DNA of 64,000 nt from Hypomyces perniciosus (lineage: Eukaryota; Ascomycota; Sordariomycetes; Hypocreales; Hypocreaceae), in NCBI GenBank assembly GCA_008477525.1, contig SPDT01000007.1, forward strand, positions 5,766,001 through 5,830,000. Reading direction: 5' to 3'. A program made the position numbers and the translations under genes. The notes under the pieces were generated by a model. That model was not told where the DNA came from, did not search any database, and worked only from the letters and a program-made list of their open reading frames with translations. How positions within the stretch are numbered: the first letter of the stretch is position 1; every line of letters starts with the position of its first letter. Shown piece by piece: positions 22,426 through 34,083 of this stretch.

Positions 22426-23299
22426 GGCTGAAGATGTGAAAATGTAGTGGAAGGTGAGTTCCTATCAGGTTCAACCCAGTGTTAGCAAGCAAACTAGGTT
22501 TTTTCAGAGCCACAGTGCATGAGAAAAAGTTGGCGAGGCTGATGATGAGGGGCAGTGACAACGCCGTTGCGCAGCTCCGAATTGAAGGTGCCCAAAGTCG
22601 TAAATGCGATCGCCAAAGAGCAGATGCCTGCGCAAATGATGTGCTGATGATGGGTTAATCACCTACAGTTGACGAGAATCGAGGCCCTGGGCAGGTAGAG
22701 ATTTGTGCAGCGAGGTTGTTGATTCCACAAATCGATAACCGAAAACCGTGCAGACGAAAAAGGGAAAAGTTTTTGGCGATAAACGGTCTTGGGCCCTTGG
22801 CCTAGGCTTGTGCTAGCCTCGTGCGCTCCGGGCTGCAGACGAAGCGAGATGAATGGATTGCCACCTGAGCGGAAAAATGTTAGGCCGCTGCATCTTCACT
22901 GCACAACCACGGGCATTCGGTCCGTTCTCTTTGTTTCGGTTTATACGCATCATGACGATAGGTGTTCATAATGGAAGGTGTTTACGAAAAAGTGACGCTG
23001 ATGCCACCATGTTTTCAGTGTCATCCCCGTCTACACTGTCTAATCTTCTCTTGGCTCGTTCATCGGGCCATTACGCCATCACCCATGCTAGTGCTCGGCT
23101 GTTGTGTCGGAGCTCTCAAGTTGTTTGGTGATTTCTTGCCACCATCGCTACCCCTGTCGCTTTTTCCATTAGATTAAAATCACGTGCTCCGGCGTTTCCA
23201 CTATCGCGGCTCGTTCGCGCCATCGTAATGCCAACGTCAGCATTGCAGCCGCCTCCACTGTGAGTCTGTTGGCTCTAGGAGCCCATCGAACCTTCAGAC
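22426..23299. promoter_or_regulatory. divergent promoter region of GIS2 and SAE2
   Basis: The 874 bp lie between two divergent starts. A CACGTG box is at 23181-23186, about 115 bp upstream of the SAE2 ATG. No other gene was recognised. Confidence 0.45.
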
Positions 23300-25499
23300 A
23301 TGGACAGCTGGTTTGAACGCGGGCGACCGGCCATCTTTCAGGCTATCACCAATGTCTGCCAGACTATCGATCGTGAGCTTCGTGCCGGTATGTCGTACCA
23401 CCGTTACAGTTGTACGACCGGCCGGATATTGACCCAGCAAAGAGTTGGACCTTAGGAGACCAGCACTCAAGGATGCCGGCACATGTACCGTGAATGAACA
23501 TGTCGCAGAAAGCAAACTTGCAGTCATCGACAGTTTGGAAAAGGAGAACGTGAAACTACGAGCACAGCTGGCGGCAATGACATCGAATTCTACATCCAAC
23601 CGAGTCACCTTCGCCACCAACGACGATGAAGAAATCAGCAGAGAACCACCACCTTCAACTTTCCAATTCCCTTCGACTCCTGCAGCTGAAGTTCCCCGCC
23701 CGTGTCCCGTTGCCGCGCAAGGCGAAGTGTCCGAATTCGTCAAGTTGCAAATGAGATTTAACGCGCTGCTGGATAACTTCAAAAAGGCGAAAGAGGCACT
23801 TCAGAAGAGGAAGGACGAACGTGACAAATGGGTGGATCGCGCGAGACTGCTGGAAAGGAAGATTAAGGCAGCTGAGAACGAGCATGGCATACAGATTCTC
23901 GATCGGAGCAATCGTGTCGGACGAGATGGAAAGAACACCACGCGCTTTACTTCGAGCTTTACTTCGAGCTTTGCTTCGGATGACGAGATTACTCATCCTG
24001 AAGTTTCTCTACCCCCTCTCGTGCCGACAACTTCGATAAATAATGACCACGGGGCTGGTGCGGAGGATCCCCAGTTACAATCTACCCAGGGTGAACCGGA
24101 CGAGGAGAGCGAAGGATTGCCCTCGTTGCCAAGCGATAATGGGCACCAAGACTCGCCAACCCTCAAACAAGAACCATCCTCTGATACTCCGGTTGTTGTT
24201 TCTGAAAGAGTGCTGAAGAGGAGAAAACTCGACGACGACGGCTCTGCGGTGGCTGAAGTTCGAAGGATTAAGCCTGATCCAAACGAGTCCAGTCCTGTTC
24301 CATCCCTGGAACGTTATGGTCTCAATATCCAAGAAAGTCTCGATCTTGATGACATTGGGCCAAGAATGCAAACTCCCCGAAAACGGAAAGAAATAGGGGA
24401 CTCGCAGGAGGAAGAGGAGTCTTATGAGCCGAGCGTACAATCGATGACCCCTACGCCTCTATTTGTACGGCCAGATCCGCCCCAGCCACCCGCCAATATT
24501 GTCCGTGGGGCCTCTGTGCTTACCCCAATAAGTGGCAACAAAAGAATTGCCAAACCAACCCTTGATAAACCCAAAACACCCGCTTTGAAGTACGGGCTTA
24601 GCCACGGGATTTCAGTACTCGCAGAAGATGGCGGCATTTATGGGAAGAACGCCCTTCAGAGGAAGCCCAAGAGCTCAGACACTCCCAACACAGCTATCAA
24701 GGGTCGACTGGATACATTGCTGAACAGTCCAGCTCCTGAAAATAGGTCGACAATCAATCGCTCAGGCCAGGCATTGCAACCTATACTTGATTCTCCGCAA
24801 GATGGGCTCCTCATCCCTGAGCGTCGGGAACTTCCCTTCGACAGGGCTATGCGCCAGGGCAATAGGCGGCCGGGTATGGATCCTAACATGACCCCACGAT
24901 TGAAAGCGCCAGATCAGAGGACACCGGCTCGAGATAGATCACCACAAAGGAGTAGGAATGCCAACTCGGCCCTGAGACGTAAGCCACTTTCGGAGCTCCG
25001 ACTTGACGACTTCAAGGTCAATCCCTCGGTAAACGATGGGCAAGATTTCGCATACTCAGAGGTTGTCAGAGACAAGGACGATAGGGCTTGTCTGCGAGGT
25101 TGCACCGATGCGCATTGCTGCGGGAAGCAGTTCCGAGCCCTAGCATTGTCCCAGCGTCCAAACCCACCCCTGACAGCGGCACAACGACAAGAAGAGCAGA
25201 AGTTGTTGGAAAATTATCTGGGCGATTATTCGTATCGTTTGGCGACTATGACCAAGGAAGAAAGGGCAGAGGTTTGGGTTGAGGCCAAGACTGAAGAGTT
25301 GGCAAACAAGTATGGCAAACATAGACATAGATTTTCCCGAATGCGATCACCTCCAGGATTCTGGAACGCGGATTTCCCAGATACGCAGGAGCTAGAAGCC
25401 GATAAAGAGGAAGCCTCAAAGAGAGAGAGACAAGCAATAACGGAAAGGTATAGAGAGGCCACGCGCTCAGGTGGCAGATGGCTATTCAGAGACGAATAG
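23300..25499 (+). CDS. SAE2: DNA end-resection factor Sae2/CtIP-like
   Basis: The model has exon 1 at 23300-23387, a 55-bp intron 23388-23442 (GTATGT...CAAAG) and exon 2 at 23443-25499, giving 714 residues. The N-terminus (MDSWFERGRPAIFQAI) leads into a coiled coil around SLEKENVKLRAQL, the oligomerisation region. The middle is disordered and Ser/Pro-rich, with SP/TP sites suited to CDK. The C-terminal CtIP domain holds CLRGCTDAHCCGKQF and YGKHRHRFSRMRSPPGFW, the family's most conserved block. With Mre11-Rad50 this factor trims DNA ends and opens hairpins at double-strand breaks and in meiosis. The intron's 3' site is uncertain: AAAG is unusual, but CCTTAG and CCCAG break the frame. Confidence 0.9.
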
Positions 25500-26319
25500 A
25501 TGGATATTCTGGCAACGGATTATTATGCATAGGAACTTGGCGTTTGATCAGATTGAATCATGGATAGGGCATTGTAAGTGTTGTTTCGAGGCAACTGAGT
25601 TATAGTAAGTCAATTGGGAGGGCATTCGCGCTAGCATGGCTTGCAATAAATAACAGCATTTGGTATCATATATCTGCATGAGTAGCTCTAATGAAGGAAG
25701 ATTTTCGTTTCCAGAAACTGGCCTCGAATTGGATTCTTATAAAATAGGTATTTTTTTGGTTGTAAGTTGCCTTGATGAGTATTCATATTACTTACGACTC
25801 AGTAGGGGAGGGAGTTCCTGTCGGCTAAATTACGGAACGATACTACAAACGGAGGGCACGGGTTTCTGCCTCAGCCGTTGGAAGGACAGCCGCAAACGTG
25901 GGAAGTCGCTGTAAATAATTATCACCATTATTGCCTTCCAAGCTCGTAAATTTTGCTTCTCCCAACATCAAGCTGCCAGCGATCCTCCGAACCGTTTCTC
26001 TACCCCAAAGACATCGTGTCTCCTCTGCATTAATACTTAGTGATACTGCTTAACTTCCTAATCTCTCAGCTTGAAGGCCGGGGAGTCTCTCCTCTACATC
26101 CACGTCATATCGTTGCGCAACACTCTCGCGTCGCGCAATCGGGTTTCCCTGGAACCGCGATTCAGCCTACACCCAGTTCTTCAACTCCTCCTCTAAGCTA
26201 GGGGTTGACAGGCCTGGCTGTAAGACCAACAACCTCCGAACCTAGCCGGCGACGGAGTAGATGCGGGAGTCGCAGCATTGGGCGATACCCGCAAACGCAC
26301 AATTCCCCAAGCCGGCAGG
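25500..26319. other. intergenic, SAE2 3' flank and UBP3 promoter/leader
   Basis: The 820 bp lie between two plus-strand genes. A frame runs a few codons upstream of the UBP3 ATG without an ATG of its own. No gene was seen. Confidence 0.4.
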
Positions 26320-29139
26320 ATGAGTAACCGCCATCTGCCGGCTGGGCAGAACATACAGGGAGGAGTTGGGGGCATGGCAGGCGTCGACATGGGCGGTGGT
26401 ATGGGAAGCGGCGGTCCTAGAAGGAGACAGCCGCAATACATGGCTCAGTATCACCAGCAGCATATGAGTCCCATGTATCAAGGCTATGCGCCGTACGCAC
26501 CGCAGCAGTACTATGGGGTGCCGCCGCAGTTCCAGAATGGAGGCATGCATTCCTCCGGATATATGCCCTACCAGAACTACACGAGATCGCCGCCGACTAT
26601 GAACCAGTATGTCCCGATGGCAGGCGTCAGCGTTCTGCCCAACTATCCTCGTCCGGCTCCGCAATCCCCGAGCTTGTCAACGGCATACCAACCTCCGCCG
26701 GCTCCTGCTCCGATCCCGCCTCATACGCCGTCTTCAACGCACTCGTCCCAAATGCTACCACCTCCTACGCCAACGACGCCGCAGATCAGAGAGCAAGTTC
26801 CCGTACCTCCACCGGCTCAGGAGAGTTCCCCGGCTGTTGTGGCACGAGCGTCCTTCCGTCCTCCCGTACGTTACTAGACCTAACCATAATGGAACAGCAT
26901 ACTGACCTGTGCGAATAGCTTCCTTGGTTGTCCCGACCTGACGTAGACTTTCCCACCAGAACTCCGCGGTCAAGACGACGGAGAAAGCTGCTGAACGCGG
27001 ATAGCCAGGCTGTGTCCCTGCCAGTTGAGCAACATGAGGCCACCACGGAACAGACCGACCAGGAACCCACCGCTGCTCCGGCCTCGTCTGACCAATCATC
27101 AAGCGCTACGGCACAGGAGAAGCTTGTTGTTTCTCAATCCGAAGAACAGCCTGCTGCAGCTTCAACTTCTTCGGAATCTCCCAAGCCTTCTGACGCACAG
27201 CCAGCTGCTGGTGTTGCCGCCACTACATCTAGCGCAGCTTCCACCCGCCCCGCTGCTCCCGCTGTTCCTGTGGTCCCTGCACTACCAAAGCATGGAGCCA
27301 AGCCATCAACGTCCGATAAGCCACAACCGGCGACCCAGCAAGGCACAAATGGAGCAGCCGCCGAGTCTAATACACAAGACTCGCCGGTCGCTACGAACGC
27401 CGAGCCAGCAAGCAATGACACCAGCACTTCCTCAAACCCTCCGGTCAAAGCTCCTCCAACAAGTTGGGCAAACCTTTTTGCTAAGCCGGCTACGAGAGCT
27501 CCTGCCGCATCAGCACCAGATGGATCAACTGCTAGCGGCGAAGGTGTCAATGGCGAGGACTCTACAGCCACGACTGGCACAACCACTTTCCCGGGGTCTG
27601 CGTTTTCCAAAGCAAACACTAACTCTCTAGGTGAGGCTATTCGCGTGTATCAGGTTGGAAGCAATGACAAGATTTCCTTCCTGGAGCCGCGCGGGCTAAT
27701 CAACACTGGCAACATGTGCTATATGAACTCCGTAAGTTAGGCTGATGGTCCTATGAGTTATAAGATGCTAACTTGATGTAGGTCTTGCAAGTGCTCATGT
27801 TCTGTGTGCCGTTCTACGACTTGTTGGATCAAGTCAGCAAGAAGGCCGCTCACAGCTTTAAGAGCGAAACTCCTTTGATTGACGCCATGATCATGTTCAT
27901 GCGAGAGTACAAGGTGCTGAAATCTGCACCTTCGGTTGAGCAATTGAACCGTTCATTGAAGAGCGAGGACCTTGAGCGCTATGGCGAGCCTTTCACTCCG
28001 GAATTCGTCTATGAAGCCATAAGGCAGCTTTCCCGATTCGCGAGTATGAGGGTAGGTTCATAATCCAACTTAATAAATAAATGGTCTAAAACTAACCCTC
28101 CTTGCAGCGCGGTCACCAGCAGGATGCTGAAGAGTTCCTCGGCTTCCTTCTCCAGTCACTTGACGATGAATGTACTCATGTTATGAACACAGTCTCTTCA
28201 CGGACTGAGGAGACGATCTCTTCGACTGCAGCAGCTAGTGGAGATGCAGCTGCACCCTCTGACGAGTGGCTCGAGGTCGGCCACAAGCAACGTCCCGCGG
28301 TAACCCGTTCATCCGGTCACAACACTTCAACCCCAATTACCAAGATCTTCGGTGGCCTTCTCAGGTCCGAATTTCGAGTTCCTGGCTTGAAAGACTCTAT
28401 CACAACAGAACGATACCAGCCCCTTCAGCTGGATATCGGATCGCCGGATGTCAGGAATGTTGTCGACGCCCTTCGGGGTCTCACACGTCCCGAGCGTCTC
28501 CAGGGAGATTTCAATTCTCCGCGCGGCAAGGATGTCGTGGCCACGAAGCAGGTGTTCATCGAATCACTGCCGCCAGTTCTTATTCTGCACCTAAAGCGCT
28601 TCCAGTTCGATGCTGAAGGACATGGAACAGTCAAGATATGGAAGAAGATTGGATACCCTCTGGAGCTCGAAATTCCTCGCGAGGCGCTGTCAAGACAGAA
28701 ACGCCAAAACATTGGCGAGGGCTCGATGCCCAAGTACAAACTCATTAGTGTAGTTTATCACCATGGCAAGAATGCTAGCGGTGGCCACTACACTGTGGAC
28801 GTGCGGCGGCAGGATAGCCACGAGTGGATTCGCCTGGACGACACAGTGATCCGACGTGTGCGGAGTGAGGACGTTGCCGAGACCGGATCTGAGGAAGAGA
28901 CCAAAGATACACGCAAGGATGGAGCTTCGGGCGCGTCCACAAACCGTTTTGGCGCAATGAACGACGAAGATACTGGTGATGAGGACGGCTGGAAACAGGT
29001 CACGGCACCGACTGGCAGCGGCAAGCGATGGAGCAGTGTCGTCAATGGCGGCACAAATGGAGGTACCAAGGAGAAGCAAGTCAAGGACAGCATCAAGGAT
29101 AACAAGGTGGCATACTTGTTGTTCTACCAGCGTGTATGA
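26320..29139 (+). CDS. UBP3: ubiquitin C-terminal hydrolase, UBP3/USP10-like
   Basis: Four exons (26320-26865, 26919-27731, 27782-28051, 28108-29139) give 886 residues, all with GT-AG introns. The N-terminal 180 residues are rich in Pro, Gln, Tyr and Met. Residues about 200-410 are Ala/Ser/Thr/Pro-rich and disordered. The USP catalytic domain starts at GLINTGNMCYMNSVLQVLMF, where Cys449 is the nucleophile. QQDAEEFLGFLLQSLDDE follows, and the His box is NASGGHYTVDVRR (His770) with WIRLDDTVI after it. In yeast, Ubp3 works with Bre5 to remove ubiquitin from Sec23, ribosomal and other targets, including in ribophagy. Assignment to UBP3/USP10 rather than another USP is by resemblance of the Cys-box region. 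Confidence 0.88.
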
Positions 29140-29758
29140 GAAAAAATGGATAGATTTATGAGGTCACCGTTAGGCTATGACATGATGGAATACAGGTCCG
29201 GTGGATAGGAGATGGGAGATAGTCATCTAGCGGGCATATGCATTGAGGGGCTATATTGGATGACGGTTGAAAAGGGGGGTTACTATCTCTTTGTCAGGTT
29301 GGAGCCTCAGGCTGGTGAGAGCCATGAGCAATGAGATGGTGGCAGCGAATACCCAGCGGCTCAGATTCGGCGTTCTGGCGTCTCGGCAGGATTCCTGTAT
29401 AATTTTCGTTGAGGCGAAAAGAAAACGGTGACAGAGCCAGCCCTGGGCACAGGGCAGATTGGCTTTGGAGGTCACCGAGGCTGAAGATCAATGATGAGGG
29501 GTGGGAGGTTCGGGGGAGGAAAATGGAGAGCACCCGAAAAGGTGCCTACGGAGGCGGGAATCGTTGTACAATAAGTAGATAGCATTACCACTCAGGGTAA
29601 TGAAGACGTTGCAAGGACATGGCAAAGGAGAAGGCGAGTGAGCAAGTGAATCGGTCAGACCGTGTCTATACATAAGGTACACAAGACCTGTCCGGGTCTT
29701 TGAACAACCACCATTCCTCCCTGACCTCCGACCCCATCATTTCTGTAATTTTCGTTCT
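29140..29758. other. intergenic between convergent 3' ends
   Basis: These 619 bp lie between the ends of UBP3 and QCR7. They contain both 3' flanks. No gene was recognised. Confidence 0.5.
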
Positions 29759-30329
29759 TTAGTGCTTCTTGATAACAGTCATGGAATCCAGGGCGTCCTT
29801 CTCAGCCAGCTCGGCCTCAACCTGCGCAAGGATGCCTCGCAGGTAGGGAACGTCCTATTGATATCATATTAGCCAAGAATCTGGCGGGCGAGGGGCGGAG
29901 AGTATGTATCGCACCTCCTCGGGCTTGGTCCACTGGTCCTTGGGGAGCAGCTTGTGCTGGTAGCTGCACTGAATACTGCGGCGGATGCGGTAGACTCGCT
30001 CGTAGGCCTCCTTGGCGGAGAGGCGCTTCAGGGCGATCTGGACGGCTTGGTTTTCCTCCTCGAGGAGGTCATCGTATCTGTTTCAATTGGTGCCGATGTT
30101 AGCACTCGAATTTCTCATATTTTCCGGTGGCCTCCTCTTTTTCCCCTTTTCTCTATCGATCAAGCGACTCAGGGATATCTCAGGAAAGGTCCGTGGAAGG
30201 GCTTCGTGGTTATTCGTACCTCAGGCCGAGTTGACGGTAGCCAGAGGCGTTGGCGTACCAATTGGCGGCGGGAGCGAGCATCTTGGCCAGCCAGGGCCGC
30301 CGCAGGACGAATGGGGCAAGGGAAACCAT
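29759..30329 (-). CDS. QCR7: cytochrome bc1 complex subunit 7 (QCR7)
   Basis: Three exons (30329-30220, 30077-29915, 29854-29759) give 122 residues, the normal size. Introns are GTACGA...AACAG (142 bp) and GTGCGA...AATAG (60 bp). The protein begins MVSLAPFVLRRPWLAKMLAP. It holds the family segment LGLRYDDLLEEENQAVQIAL with AYERVYRIRRSIQCSYQHKLLPKDQW, and ends MTVIKKH. QCR7 is a matrix-side structural subunit of respiratory complex III that contacts cytochrome b and is needed for its assembly. Two TCACGTGA boxes lie upstream, about 115-120 and 186-193 bp from the ATG. Confidence 0.96.
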
Positions 30330-30443
30330 GGTTTTCGATGTGCTGCGGTTCGAGGGGAGGCGGCAGGGCAGATCTATCGTCGTCGTGATATGCGCGAAAT
30401 GCGATGATTCGGCAAACCGCAAAAGTTGGGAGAGCTCGGGATG

Positions 30444-30451
30444 TCACGTGA
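30444..30451. promoter_or_regulatory. E-box TCACGTGA upstream of QCR7
   Basis: This perfect 8-bp palindrome with a CACGTG core is the Cbf1/USF-type bHLH site. It lies about 115 bp upstream of the QCR7 ATG. Confidence 0.5.
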
Positions 30452-30514
30452 GGATGAGTGTAAGAGTCTTTGGAAGCGTTCTGATAGGCAGCGTTATTAA
30501 CGGAGTTTGTCGAG

Positions 30515-30522
30515 TCACGTGA
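30515..30522. promoter_or_regulatory. second E-box TCACGTGA upstream of QCR7
   Basis: This is the same 8-bp palindrome, 71 bp further from QCR7. The pair in one promoter supports a real binding function. Confidence 0.5.
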
Positions 30523-31003
30523 TATTAAACGGTTTGTCTTTACGGAACACCGTTTTGTTGTGTGTGGGGTGTGCGGCCGGAACCGGACAAGGAGATGTGG
30601 GGTCAACTGCTGATCGGTGATGGGATTGAATCTGCAGGCTAGAAAACCCGAACTTGCATACAGGATGTCTCTCAATAATCAACAATCAGCATGTGATGGG
30701 CAAGCCACTGTTGCATGATTGCACGAAACGGAGGTTTTTCTCGGGTGCAGCAGGTTCCCAATCGGGGAGTGTGCACACGAAAGGGTTGAAGTTGTTCCGC
30801 TCGGCCGCTCAGTTTATTAGACTCTGTGCTGCCCTCATGCTTCATTTCCATCCATACTTTCAGGGCGCAGAACAGGGCATTGGGTCCTCATCAAATGTGC
30901 GTCATTTCTGACTGATATGCCGTCGTAGGCCGTTATGGATCAGATTGTTGCCTGGCAGGAATTTCAACGGCGCACTGAACTCCCCCAACAGCGCCTGCTA
31001 TAA

Positions 31004-31035
31004 CCGCTGATAGCGGACCATAGCGGACCATAGCG
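31004..31035. repeat. 10-bp tandem repeat with overlapping palindrome
   Basis: TAGCGGACCA occurs twice in tandem (31011-31030), followed by TAGCG. It overlaps the inverted repeat CCGCTGATAGCGG at 31004-31016. Confidence 0.75.
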
Positions 31036-31740
31036 CAGCCAGCAGGCGACGGTCTCCACTGTAAAACCCCCGAAAAACTCACCTCCACTCCGCTGTTGAA
31101 AACGCTGGCCGGCGTCCCGATGGCGTCCGTCCACATCTGCTCTGCTGCTTTCTCCCACCCTCCACCACGCCATCCAATCCCACACGCACGTCCTCTCACT
31201 CTCTTTCGCTCCCTCTCTCCTCCAACCTTTCACGACTCCTAGCAGTCCTGCTCCTCCAAACCGCCGCCCGCACCAACACCCCCGCATTCCCGAACCTGCG
31301 CGCTCTCGCTCCTACGGCCTCCCCCACCCTAGGCGACGCTCTTGAAACCACTTCGGCAGTCAATGGCCAGCGGCGTCCGCTAGGCAAGGACGGATACTGC
31401 GCGTGGGAGCATTCCCCGCAGTAGCCGGACTTCCCTAGACCAGACGGACCCCCAGATGCAGCATCGGGATCGGGGAGGAAGAAGAGGAATAACAAGACTT
31501 GCTGAAAACCGCTCCGACAACATTGACACGAGGCGTCCTCGACGTCATTAGCCGCGCCGGGGACTGCCCACTGCCCCATTCGACTCGACGAGAACCGAAA
31601 CGACGAAAGGCAACTGATTCATATTAATCATATAACAACACACGGAGCCGGGGCGGCAGGCTGCTGGGGCTTACAACGTCAGGCCCCGAAAACCAGCAAA
31701 CGCCCACGAAACGACACAGACACCGACACAACCGGAGGTG

Positions 31741-33033
31741 ATGTCTCACGACCAACCCTCCCAGGAAGTAGCCCGGTCCTCTTCTCCGGATCATGCGCCA
31801 TCTTCCTATCGACTCGCCGCCGCCGCCGACTCTCCAATGCACACAGCAGCCGGGGGTCTGACCCCGCTGCAGCGATGGGCTCTCTCCGCCTCCGATTCCC
31901 AGTTCAATGCCCTGGCCGGTGCTATCGGCGGCTTCACCTCGGGCGTCGTGACCTGTCCTCTCGACGTCATCAAGACAAAGCTGCAGGCGCAGGGGGGCTA
32001 CACCCTCGTGGATAAGGGCCGCCATGTGGGCCACCCGAAGATGTACAATGGACTGGTAGGAACGGCCAAAGTCATCTTGCGCGAAGATGGTATCCGGGGC
32101 TTGTACCGAGGATTGGGACCTATTGTGCTTGGGTATTTACCAACGTGGGCTGTTTGGTTCACCGTTTACAACAAGAGCAAGACGTTCCTGTTTCAATACT
32201 ATGGTGGGTCGATGTGTTCAACGTGAATTGTGTCCACAGGCTAACATCGGATATGGCCAGATAACACCCATCTGGTAAACTTCTGGTCCTCAATCATTGC
32301 TGGTGCGAGCAGTACAATTGCCACAAACCCTATTTGGGTTATCAAGACCCGATTGATGTCGCAGAGCAACCCGAATTCACCCAGGGGCCATCACCATGCC
32401 TTCGCCAGGCCCGGTAACACACCAACCGCGAGACCGACGCTCCATGCGCCATGGCACTACCGGTCGACCATTGACGCCGCAAAGAAGATGTACACATCGG
32501 AAGGGCTTGCGTCGTTTTACTCGGGTCTCACGCCTGCACTCCTGGGCTTAACACATGTGGCCGTACAGTTCCCTACATATGAGTTTCTAAAGACAACATT
32601 CACAGGCCAAGGTATGGGCGAAGTAACACAAGGCGAGAGTGCGCACTGGGTGGGTATCCTCTCCGCCTCAATATTATCCAAGATTTTGGCCAGTAGCGCC
32701 ACATATCCCCACGAGGTGATTCGAACAAGGCTACAAACGCAAAGACGGCCAGTTGCCGGCGAGCAATTCCTGCAAGAGATGGAGATGGGGGTCCCGGGCG
32801 CGAAACCAGTGATGGGGCCCAACTCCCCCAAGTACAGGGGTATCGTGATGACATTCCGGACTATCCTCCGTGAAGAAGGCTGGCAGGCATTCTATGCTGG
32901 CATGGGCACCAACATGATGCGGGCCGTCCCCGCCGCTACAGTAACGATGCTCACGTATGAGTACGTCATGAGAGAGTTGAACAAGATCAAACTCGAAGCT
33001 CAGGAATCCTTACAAGCACAAGGGGAACGATGA
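31741..33033 (+). CDS. mitochondrial carrier protein, NAD+ (YIA6/NDT)-like
   Basis: Two exons (31741-32203, 32261-33033) give 411 residues. The intron begins GTGGGT and ends GGCCAG. Three mitochondrial-carrier repeats are visible by their signatures CPLDVIKTKLQ, NPIWVIKTRL and YPHEVIRTRLQ. The Trp in the second signature marks the NAD+/pyrimidine-nucleotide/folate/FAD carrier branch. The N-terminal extension of about 55 residues is low in complexity. The loop after the fourth helix is long and rich in His and Pro. The best guess is import of NAD+ into the matrix across the inner membrane. Pyrimidine nucleotide (RIM2-type) transport is the main alternative. Confidence 0.85.
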
Positions 33034-34083
33034 TGGATCTTTGTATGTCTCACGACTAGTCATCTATCACGGAAAGGAAGGGGGGGGCGTGTGGGTTTAT
33101 TTTTCATATATGTTCATGAAAAAGGGCTTGACGACACTGAGCTGATAAACAAAGGGGGCTCAGATATACCCGCCCTTCCGGTCATCACACTGTAGGTGTA
33201 GACAATTCTGGTTCAACGGGGTCTCACACGAAGGGATTTGGTTCCGGTCTGGTCCTCTCTCTCTATTCACTACTTTTTTTACCATTTTACCATTGCATCA
33301 GGTGCGGCAGAGGCATGTTCTGCGTAAAAGACGGCGGGGAAGGCAGTGTGGCATACGTCTTTTGTTGTATATAAGCATAGGAGTCTTGATGAATAGGTTG
33401 GTTATTCACGTGTTTGGTTCGCTGGGAACAATCATCACTGACATGAGGTATTAGGTATAGTGTCTTTGACAGACATTTAAACATGGAGTCATTGTTTGAG
33501 AAGAATTCGGCGGATTTACGAGTAGAGGGGGATTTTGTTCATGACCGATGCTCGGAGTCAGCTCCTATAAAAGCAAAAACCACTAAAGACCCCTATGGTC
33601 CAATCAAGCAGATGCCGCTGTCAAATCGGGTTTAATCCGCCAAAACTCCCTGTACCCCCCCACGTTGGGTAAAGCTTAGCAGTTCACAACTGGCCCAAGC
33701 TTCCTGAGCTCAGGCGCCTGGAGCTGCGCGCATGATTGGTCGCAACCGCTTAGCCGGAAACTTACGAGAGCGAGCTATCGCATTGCGACAGGCTGTGTTT
33801 CTGTTTTCCTCGTGTAACGACAACCTGACCTCTTCTTCTCTTCTTTCTTACTTTTCTCCCTCTCTCTCTATCGCCACGCACACACGCTTTCTGTCTCTTG
33901 TATTGTCGCCTTGTTGCGATTGGTTGTGCGACAGATAGTCCGCGACGTGCGCATTCTGGAAAGCGATCGGGATCCTAATCGCACAAAAAAATTCATTGAA
34001 AATCTTGAAGAGACCGCGCGCGCGCGATTGCTGAAAGAAGTCGCGGCAAGGCCAAGAAAGAGAAAGGAAAAAAAACAGATACT
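33034..34083. other. intergenic, carrier 3' flank and peroxiredoxin promoter
   Basis: The 1.05 kb contain an inverted CCAAT (ATTGG at about 33735) and a long pyrimidine tract (33835-33900), which looks like the start region of the peroxiredoxin transcript. No gene was recognised. Confidence 0.4.

Larger units (their letters stand above)
30330..31740. promoter_or_regulatory. divergent region between QCR7 and the mitochondrial carrier
   Basis: The 1.4-kb gap has two CACGTG boxes on the QCR7 side and a short tandem repeat with a palindrome at 31004-31035. The 31.2-31.7 kb part is pyrimidine-rich and probably the carrier's leader. Open frames on the minus strand there are GC-biased and have no recognisable content. 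Confidence 0.4.

Noticed and set aside
27134..27619. Minus-strand open frame of 161 codons over the UBP3 linker
   Set aside because: The Ala/Gly/Val-rich product mirrors the low-complexity Ala/Ser/Pro linker on the plus strand.
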